This document shows positions 13,301-14,464 of a DNA stretch of 14,464 nucleotides, in pieces. Numbering within the stretch: position 1 is the first letter of the stretch; every line of letters starts with the position of its first letter. The notes beneath the pieces are model-generated. The model was not told the origin of the DNA. It did not search any database and saw only the letters and a program-made list of their open reading frames with translations. The stretch spans positions 459,477 to 473,940 of the forward strand of contig MU646318.1 in NCBI GenBank assembly GCA_026770585.1, written 5' to 3'. The position numbers and the translations under genes were made by a program. The DNA comes from Baffinella frigidus (lineage: Eukaryota; Cryptophyceae; Cryptomonadales; Baffinellaceae).

Positions 13301-14464
13301 GGCGACTCGCCGCGCGGAAGCGGTCTGAAACCCGAAACCCGAAACCCGAAACCCGAAACCCGAAACCCGAGTCCCTCGAAACCCGTGAATCCTAATCTCT
13401 CCCGAGCCCTGAATCACCATAAACCCTACGACCTGAACCACCCTACACCCTAAACCCAATTCTTGAAACCCTAAAACCTGCACGATAAACCCTATACCCC
13501 AAACCAACACCCTAACCCCTAAAATTTACGCCAACCATTAACCCTAACCCATAACCCACAAACCTTAAACCTTAAAACCATTAATCATCAACCCTAAACC
13601 ATAAACCATAAACCATAAAACCTAACCCCACACCCTGCACCAGGTGCTGGCGGGGTTCACAGACCCGGCGTTGAGCGAGGCGGAGATGCCCACCGCGATC
13701 GTCAACGACATGGTGTGTGCTACACGCCAAACCCGAAGCCTGGAAACCTGAACCCCGAAACCCGCAACCCTGAGACCGAAACCCGAAAACCGAAACACGA
13801 AACACGAAACACGAAACACGAAACCCGAAACCCGAACACTTACACCCGAAACCCGAAACCCGAAACCCCAAAACCGAAACACGAAACACGACACCCGAAA
13901 CTCGAAACCCGAAACGCGAAACCCTAAGCCCTAACCCCCACAACCTACACCCTTCACCCTACCCCCTCAACGCTAAACCCCAAACGCCAAACCACAACCC
14001 CAAAACCCCAAACCCCAAACCCCAAACCCCAACCTCTACACCCCAAACCCTCAACTCCTACCCCTAACCCCCACACCCAAATCCCGCAGGTGCGCGCGCT
14101 GTGCGACCCGTTGCTGCCCTTCTCGGAGATCCACGAGGCGTTTACCACGGTACCCTACACCCCGCACCCTCAACCCTAAACCCTAAACCCTAAACCCTAA
14201 ACTCTAAATCCTCAACCCGAAACCCAAAACCCGAAACCCGAAACCCTGATATCTGGACCTTAAACCCAACACCTGAAACCCTGATATCTGGACCTTAAAC
14301 CCAACACCTGAAGCAACAACGCCGAACCGCCAAACCCCAATCGCTGAACCCTGAACCCTGAACTCCAAATCCTGAACTCTGAACCCTGGAAACCAGACCC
14401 TAAACCCCAATCGCCAGATCCCAAGCCCCAAGCCCTAAACCCCCAAACCCCCAAACCCCAAACC
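3222..14464 (+). CDS. ACC: Homomeric acetyl-CoA carboxylase, 5' part (20 exons, open at right)
   Basis: Acetyl-CoA carboxylase carboxylates acetyl-CoA to malonyl-CoA using ATP, bicarbonate and biotin. Twenty exons join in frame to 830 codons. The biotin carboxylase domain spans about residues 40-530 and shows [11 protein letters not shown] (43-53), EGGGGKG (235-241), RHLEVQ (277-282), [11 protein letters not shown] (297-307), EMNPRLQ plus VEH across the first splice (357-366) and [12 protein letters not shown] near 423-434. The biotin carrier domain contains EVMKM, with Lys711 as the biotinylated lysine. Central-domain sequence follows to residue 830. The eukaryotic single-chain enzyme is usually about 2,100-2,400 residues, so the carboxyltransferase part lies to the right. 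The start codon at 3222 (GCGATGG) is the first in-frame ATG after a stop at 3138. The N-terminus shows no clear signal or transit peptide, which suggests a cytosolic form. Confidence 0.95.
4496..4533 (+). pseudogene. Exon 2 head copy 1 (truncated)
   Basis: Acceptor CCAG then GTTGAGCACACGGTGCCGGA encodes [10 protein letters not shown], after which the match to exon 2 fades (CGACGTGA against TGACGTGA) and becomes intron-like with an in-frame TAA. No donor is evident. Confidence 0.85.
4577..4614 (+). pseudogene. Exon 2 head copy 2 (truncated)
   Basis: Encodes [10 protein letters not shown], then the same divergence point as copy 1. It starts exactly 81 bp after copy 1 and 81 bp before the real exon 2. 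Confidence 0.87.
4658..4721 (+). CDS. ACC: ACC exon 2
   Basis: 64 nt, phase 0 to 1. It encodes [20 protein letters not shown] then V and the first base of a Gly codon. VEH completes the bicarbonate/biotin-site motif begun in exon 1. The donor is G|GTATAG. It is the third and only full-length of three tandem copies. Confidence 0.92.
4722..5097 (+). repeat. ACC intron 2: CCCTAAA-type repeats
   Basis: 376 bp, almost wholly degenerate CCCTAAA, CCCTGAA and CCCCAAA heptamers. No coding fragment seen. Ends AAATCAG. Confidence 0.88.
5098..5153 (+). CDS. ACC: ACC exon 3
   Basis: 56 nt, phase 1 to 0. It encodes (G)[18 protein letters not shown], matching the family segment GIPL..I.DIR..YG. Donor CAG|GTAAAC. 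Confidence 0.9.
5154..5373 (+). repeat. ACC intron 3: CCCTAAA-type repeats
   Basis: 220 bp of degenerate heptamers; ends AAACCAG. No coding fragment seen. Confidence 0.85.
5374..5459 (+). CDS. ACC: ACC exon 4
   Basis: 86 nt, phase 0 to 2. It encodes [14 protein letters not shown] then [14 protein letters not shown] and two bases of Ala. [11 protein letters not shown] is a diagnostic biotin carboxylase segment carrying the conserved Arg. Donor ACTGC|GTACAC. Confidence 0.92.
5460..6031 (+). repeat. ACC intron 4: repeats, then an exon-5 head copy and unique spacer
   Basis: Positions 5460-5690 are CCCTAAA-type. Positions 5690-5770 are an AACAA/ACCAA-rich simple stretch. Then comes the exon-5 head copy and about 160 bp without telomere-like repeats (5875-6025). 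That spacer contains AAAATGACTCAGGGCAC, which resembles a piece of the foldback in intron 7. Confidence 0.82.
5795..5872 (+). pseudogene. Exon 5 head copy with acceptor
   Basis: Encodes [11 protein letters not shown] then [14 protein letters not shown], in frame, before ending in unrelated sequence with a stop. Against exon 5 I count five synonymous and two non-synonymous codon differences (G to E, K to E). The conserved Trp-Gly-Tyr that should follow is lost. Confidence 0.88.
6032..6140 (+). CDS. ACC: ACC exon 5
   Basis: 109 nt, phase 2 to 0. It encodes (A)[17 protein letters not shown] then [19 protein letters not shown]. GFxPTSGxI.ELNFR and the W(G/A)YFSV motif are strongly conserved in eukaryotic ACC. 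It is chosen over the upstream copy because it alone continues through WGYFSV to a donor (GCT|GTAAGA). Confidence 0.93.
6141..6396 (+). repeat. ACC intron 5
   Basis: The first 90 bp are non-repetitive; the rest is CCCCAAA/CCCTGAA-type repeat ending AAACCAG. Confidence 0.82.
6397..6485 (+). CDS. ACC: ACC exon 6
   Basis: 89 nt, phase 0 to 2. It encodes [17 protein letters not shown] then [23 protein letters not shown] is one of the most conserved ACC segments. Donor GCCCT|GTAAAC. Confidence 0.94.
6486..6826 (+). repeat. ACC intron 6: CCCTAAA-type and ATAAATC repeats
   Basis: Degenerate CCCTAAA to about 6735, then an AT-rich ATAAATC-type tandem stretch (about 6756-6810), then AAACCAG. No coding fragment seen. 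Confidence 0.85.
6827..6913 (+). CDS. ACC: ACC exon 7
   Basis: 87 nt, phase 2 to 2. It encodes [16 protein letters not shown] then [13 protein letters not shown]. It matches the family pattern KEL.I.G.(I/F)RTT..YLI..LE...F..N. Donor AACAA|GTAACC. Confidence 0.92.
6944..7049. repeat. Imperfect inverted repeat (possible MITE remnant)
   Basis: GGCTCAAATAGTGCCCT at the left is the diverged inverse of AGAGCACCATTTGAGCC at the right. The inner GTACCTT and AAGGTAAA also pair. It is non-coding and lies just past the donor of exon 7. Confidence 0.55.
7061..7127 (+). pseudogene. Exon 7 tail copy with donor
   Basis: Encodes [21 protein letters not shown] in frame and ends AACAA|GTAGCC, the same donor context as exon 7. 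The first 20 bases of the exon and its acceptor are missing. Differences are two synonymous and three conservative (I to V twice, T to A). This line gives it in two parts: [10 protein letters not shown] and [11 protein letters not shown]. Confidence 0.87.
7537..7570 (+). pseudogene. Exon 8 head copy with acceptor
   Basis: ATCAG then GTTTTCGACACAGTGGCTCG encodes [10 protein letters not shown]. It diverges after GGGCTGATCG. Three synonymous changes and one D to E against exon 8. It lies 122 bp upstream of the real exon start. Confidence 0.85.
7659..7722 (+). CDS. ACC: ACC exon 8
   Basis: 64 nt, phase 2 to 0. It encodes [13 protein letters not shown] then AINSNKMT, matching the conserved T.WLD.LIA..... 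segment at the end of the biotin carboxylase region. The donor ACG|GTTCGC is less typical than the others, but it is the only GT that keeps the frame into exon 9. Confidence 0.85.
7723..8034 (+). repeat. ACC intron 8
   Basis: The first 90 bp are non-repetitive; 7830-8025 is CCCTAAA/CCCTCAA-type repeat. Acceptor CGAAGCAG. No coding fragment seen. Confidence 0.82.
8035..8100 (+). CDS. ACC: ACC exon 9
   Basis: 66 nt, phase 0 to 0. It encodes [20 protein letters not shown] then QQ. It matches the weakly conserved helical linker after the biotin carboxylase core (compare the human VVCGAL stretch). It is chosen as the full exon because only this copy has an acceptor and the TDEALDTV part. Confidence 0.85.
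8152..8183 (+). pseudogene. Exon 9 tail copy 1 with donor
   Basis: Encodes [10 protein letters not shown], followed by CAG|GTCCCT. Both codon differences from exon 9 are synonymous. Confidence 0.87.
8314..8353 (+). pseudogene. Exon 9 tail copy 2 with donor
   Basis: Encodes [13 protein letters not shown], followed by CAG|GTCCGC. Three codon differences, all synonymous. Confidence 0.88.
8466..8505 (+). pseudogene. Exon 9 tail copy 3 with donor
   Basis: Encodes [13 protein letters not shown], followed by CAG|GTCCAT. Four synonymous differences and one V to G. Confidence 0.87.
8631..8670 (+). pseudogene. Exon 9 tail copy 4 with donor
   Basis: Encodes [13 protein letters not shown], followed by CAG|GTCCCT. 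Three synonymous differences, one of them CTC to TTG (two bases). Its flanks match copy 2, while copies 1 and 3 share another flank, giving a two-unit repeat of about 320 bp. Confidence 0.88.
8782..8829 (+). pseudogene. Exon 10 head copy 1 with acceptor
   Basis: CTGCAG then GTTCGGACGCAGGCGATTAC. Encodes [16 protein letters not shown], with three amino-acid changes against exon 10, then diverges into the minisatellite. Confidence 0.86.
8915..8968 (+). pseudogene. Exon 10 head copy 2 with acceptor
   Basis: CTGCAG, then [18 protein letters not shown] in frame. Four synonymous differences and one T to A. It is the longest of the three head copies. Confidence 0.88.
9073..9114 (+). pseudogene. Exon 10 head copy 3 with acceptor (frameshifted)
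   Basis: CTGCAG then GTTCGCACGCAGGCGA. A net two-base insertion (GCGAGATCACC in place of GCGATTACC) breaks the frame before ALDYG. Confidence 0.82.
9233..9346 (+). CDS. ACC: ACC exon 10
   Basis: 114 nt, phase 0 to 0. It encodes [14 protein letters not shown] then [14 protein letters not shown] and [10 protein letters not shown]. The ELI.DG.KY.V.V pattern is the family's link to the biotin carrier domain. It is the only copy that contains both the head and the tail. Donor ACG|GTACAC. Confidence 0.9.
9347..9889 (+). repeat. ACC intron 10: CCCGAAA array, exon-10 tail copy, CCCTAAA repeats
   Basis: 9406-9510 is a nearly uniform CCCGAAA array, a one-base variant of the CCCTAAA motif. An exon-10 tail copy follows at 9530-9581. 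Then come CCCTGAA, CCCTAAA and CCCCAAC repeats to 9885. Acceptor CCCCAG. Confidence 0.88.
9530..9581 (+). pseudogene. Exon 10 tail copy with donor
   Basis: Encodes [17 protein letters not shown] with the same donor context ACG|GTACAC. Three synonymous differences and one L to F. The Phe looks more typical of the family than the Leu of the full exon. Confidence 0.88.
9890..9982 (+). CDS. ACC: ACC exon 11
   Basis: 93 nt, phase 0 to 0. It encodes [16 protein letters not shown] then [15 protein letters not shown]. It matches the pattern Y.V.MNGS.V......LSDGGLL preceding the biotin carrier domain. Donor CTG|GTACGT. Confidence 0.92.
10066..10135 (+). pseudogene. Exon 11 tail copy 1 with donor (interrupted)
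   Basis: FNGSV is followed by an insertion of about 10 bp (near 10086-10095), then [13 protein letters not shown] and CTT|GTAAGC. The frame is broken by the insertion. Confidence 0.83.
10250..10303 (+). pseudogene. Exon 11 tail copy 2 with donor
   Basis: Encodes [18 protein letters not shown], then CTT|GTAAGT, a stronger donor than that of exon 11 itself. Six synonymous differences and one Y to H. Confidence 0.88.
10422..10481 (+). pseudogene. Exon 11 tail copy 3 with donor
   Basis: Encodes [20 protein letters not shown], then CTG|GTACCA. Four synonymous differences (counting CTA just before GAG) and one P to S. Confidence 0.88.
10740..10823 (+). CDS. ACC: ACC exon 12
   Basis: 84 nt, phase 0 to 0. 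It encodes [14 protein letters not shown] then [14 protein letters not shown], corresponding to the E....R..IDG.TC strand before the carrier domain. Donor ACG|GTGAGT. Confidence 0.9.
10980..11033 (+). pseudogene. Exon 12 tail copy 1 with donor
   Basis: Encodes [18 protein letters not shown] with one synonymous change and donor ACG|GTCAGT. The least diverged copy, and the closest to the exon. Confidence 0.9.
11101..11143 (+). pseudogene. Exon 12 tail copy 2 with donor
   Basis: Encodes [14 protein letters not shown]. Five synonymous differences and one G to C; donor ACG|GTAGGT. Confidence 0.86.
11242..11285 (+). pseudogene. Exon 12 tail copy 3 with donor (most diverged)
   Basis: Encodes [14 protein letters not shown]. 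Three synonymous and four non-synonymous differences; donor ACG|GTGGGT. It is the farthest from the exon. Confidence 0.82.
11410..11469 (+). CDS. ACC: ACC exon 13
   Basis: 60 nt, phase 0 to 0. It encodes [27 protein letters not shown].....GKL is the conserved lead-in to the biotin carrier domain. The acceptor is TAG rather than CAG. Donor CTG|GTACCT. Confidence 0.94.
11470..11717 (+). repeat. ACC intron 13: near-pure CCCTAAA array
   Basis: The most regular telomere-like array in the window: long runs of unbroken CCCTAAA from about 11480 to 11640. No coding fragment seen. Confidence 0.92.
11718..11776 (+). CDS. ACC: ACC exon 14 (biotin carrier domain, first half)
   Basis: 59 nt, phase 0 to 2. 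It encodes [19 protein letters not shown] and two bases of Met. It matches the carrier pattern V..L..DG.HV.A...YAE. Donor GAAAT|GTAACC. Confidence 0.94.
11777..12118 (+). repeat. ACC intron 14: CCCTACA-type repeats
   Basis: Dominated by the heptamer CCCTACA and by ACCATACA/ACCGTACA variants (about 11935-12070). No coding fragment seen. Confidence 0.88.
12119..12162 (+). CDS. ACC: ACC exon 15 (biotin attachment site)
   Basis: 44 nt, phase 2 to 1. It encodes (M)[14 protein letters not shown] and one base of Gly. The MKM motif carries the biotinylated lysine (codon 12129-12131, residue 711). Donor GCAG|GTTTGT. Confidence 0.96.
12163..12344 (+). repeat. ACC intron 15
   Basis: CCCTAAA, ACACTAA and CCCTGAA-type repeats; acceptor AACCAG. 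No coding fragment seen. Confidence 0.85.
12345..12385 (+). CDS. ACC: ACC exon 16
   Basis: 41 nt, the shortest exon, phase 1 to 0. It encodes (G)[13 protein letters not shown], the strand after the biotin lysine. Donor AAG|GTCCAC. Confidence 0.88.
12386..12737 (+). repeat. ACC intron 16 with an exon-17 head copy
   Basis: CCCTAAA-type repeats with an ACCAAAA stretch (about 12455-12530), the exon-17 head copy at 12594-12611, then CCATAAA-type repeats. Acceptor AACCAG. Confidence 0.85.
12594..12611 (+). pseudogene. Exon 17 head copy with acceptor
   Basis: CCAG then GCGGGCGACCTCATCGCG encodes AGDLIA, one synonymous change from exon 17. It is then replaced by ACCAAAA repeat. Confidence 0.8.
12738..12797 (+). 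CDS. ACC: ACC exon 17 (end of the biotin carrier domain)
   Basis: 60 nt, phase 0 to 0. It encodes [22 protein letters not shown](D/E)LIA.LDLDDPS is the standard end of the carrier domain. Donor GAG|GTGCCC. Confidence 0.94.
12916..12938 (+). pseudogene. Exon 17 tail copy with donor
   Basis: Encodes SNIKTAE with one synonymous change, then GAG|GTTCCC. Confidence 0.8.
13072..13122 (+). pseudogene. Exon 18 head copy with acceptor
   Basis: GAGCAG, then [17 protein letters not shown] in frame. Two non-synonymous (F to I, T to K) and two synonymous differences. It diverges into the GTTGAC repeat. Confidence 0.87.
13227..13322 (+). CDS. ACC: ACC exon 18
   Basis: 96 nt, phase 0 to 0. It encodes [17 protein letters not shown] then [21 protein letters not shown] is the usual sequence just after the carrier domain. 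Donor GCG|GTCTGA. Confidence 0.88.
13323..13643 (+). repeat. ACC intron 18: CCCGAAA then CCCTAAA/CCATAAA repeats
   Basis: Opens with a uniform CCCGAAA run (13327-13368), then mixed heptamers and an ACCATAA stretch at 13597-13620. No coding fragment seen. Confidence 0.87.
13644..13712 (+). CDS. ACC: ACC exon 19 (central domain)
   Basis: 69 nt, phase 0 to 0. It encodes [15 protein letters not shown] then PTAIVNDM. It aligns with the LAGY.......V..L segment opening the ACC central domain. Donor ATG|GTGTGT. Confidence 0.85.
13713..14089 (+). repeat. ACC intron 19: CCCGAAA/ACACGAA then CCCCAAA repeats
   Basis: 13750-13925 is CCCGAAA mixed with ACACGAA; 13930-14080 is CCCCAAA-type. Acceptor CCCGCAG. 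No coding fragment seen. Confidence 0.87.
14090..14149 (+). CDS. ACC: ACC exon 20 (central domain)
   Basis: 60 nt, phase 0 to 0. It encodes [20 protein letters not shown], matching the family's L..P.LP......E segment of the central domain. Donor ACG|GTACCC. Confidence 0.88.
14150..14464 (+). repeat. ACC intron 20, open at the right edge
   Basis: CCCTAAA, CCCGAAA and CCCTGAA-type repeats. Two tandem copies of about 46 bp containing CCCTGATATCTGGACC begin near 14244 and 14278. No further exon is visible. Confidence 0.85.

Noticed and set aside
1-14464. tRNA, rRNA or other structured RNA genes
   Set aside because: I looked for tRNA box-like segments and rRNA-like blocks and saw nothing I could support.

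Overview
This is nuclear DNA from a eukaryote, most likely a GC-rich unicellular alga or related protist. The evidence is a multi-exon gene with GT-AG introns, coding exons that strongly prefer G or C at third codon positions, a single-polypeptide (eukaryotic-type) acetyl-CoA carboxylase, and introns built largely from degenerate copies of the plant/algal telomere motif CCCTAAA. I cannot name the lineage from the sequence alone; haptophyte, dinoflagellate, stramenopile and prasinophyte hosts all remain possible.

Layout. Positions 1-2846 hold the 5' part of a gene on the minus strand. It encodes a membrane-anchored short-chain dehydrogenase/reductase (SDR), plausibly a 3-ketoacyl-CoA-reductase-like enzyme. 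Four exons are visible (2846-2745, 2565-2482, 2381-2311, 900-810) and they join in frame to 116 codons; the rest lies off the left edge. Its 1.4-kb third intron carries a MITE-like foldback element. Positions 2847-3221 form a compact divergent intergenic region. From 3222 to the right edge runs the plus-strand acetyl-CoA carboxylase (ACC) gene. I resolve 20 exons, all phase-compatible, giving 830 codons: the whole biotin carboxylase domain, the biotin carrier domain with its EVMKM site, and the start of the central domain. The carboxyltransferase half lies beyond the window. Exon 1 is 1,089 bp; the other 19 are 41-114 bp and are separated by repeat-filled introns.

The most unusual structure is in the ACC introns. 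Many exons are accompanied by partial copies of themselves. Copies of an exon head (with its 3' splice site) always lie upstream of the full exon. Copies of an exon tail (with its 5' splice site) always lie downstream. I count about 20 such copies around exons 2, 5, 7, 8, 9, 10, 11, 12, 17 and 18, and a similar head copy in the SDR gene. Many keep the reading frame and differ from the real exon mainly by synonymous third-position changes. This fits repeated tandem duplication across exon-intron junctions, perhaps templated by diverged alleles or paralogues.

Both genes point to lipid synthesis: ACC makes malonyl-CoA, and a ketoacyl-CoA reductase would act in fatty-acid elongation. The head-to-head arrangement suggests shared control, but the substrate of the SDR is inferred and not shown.
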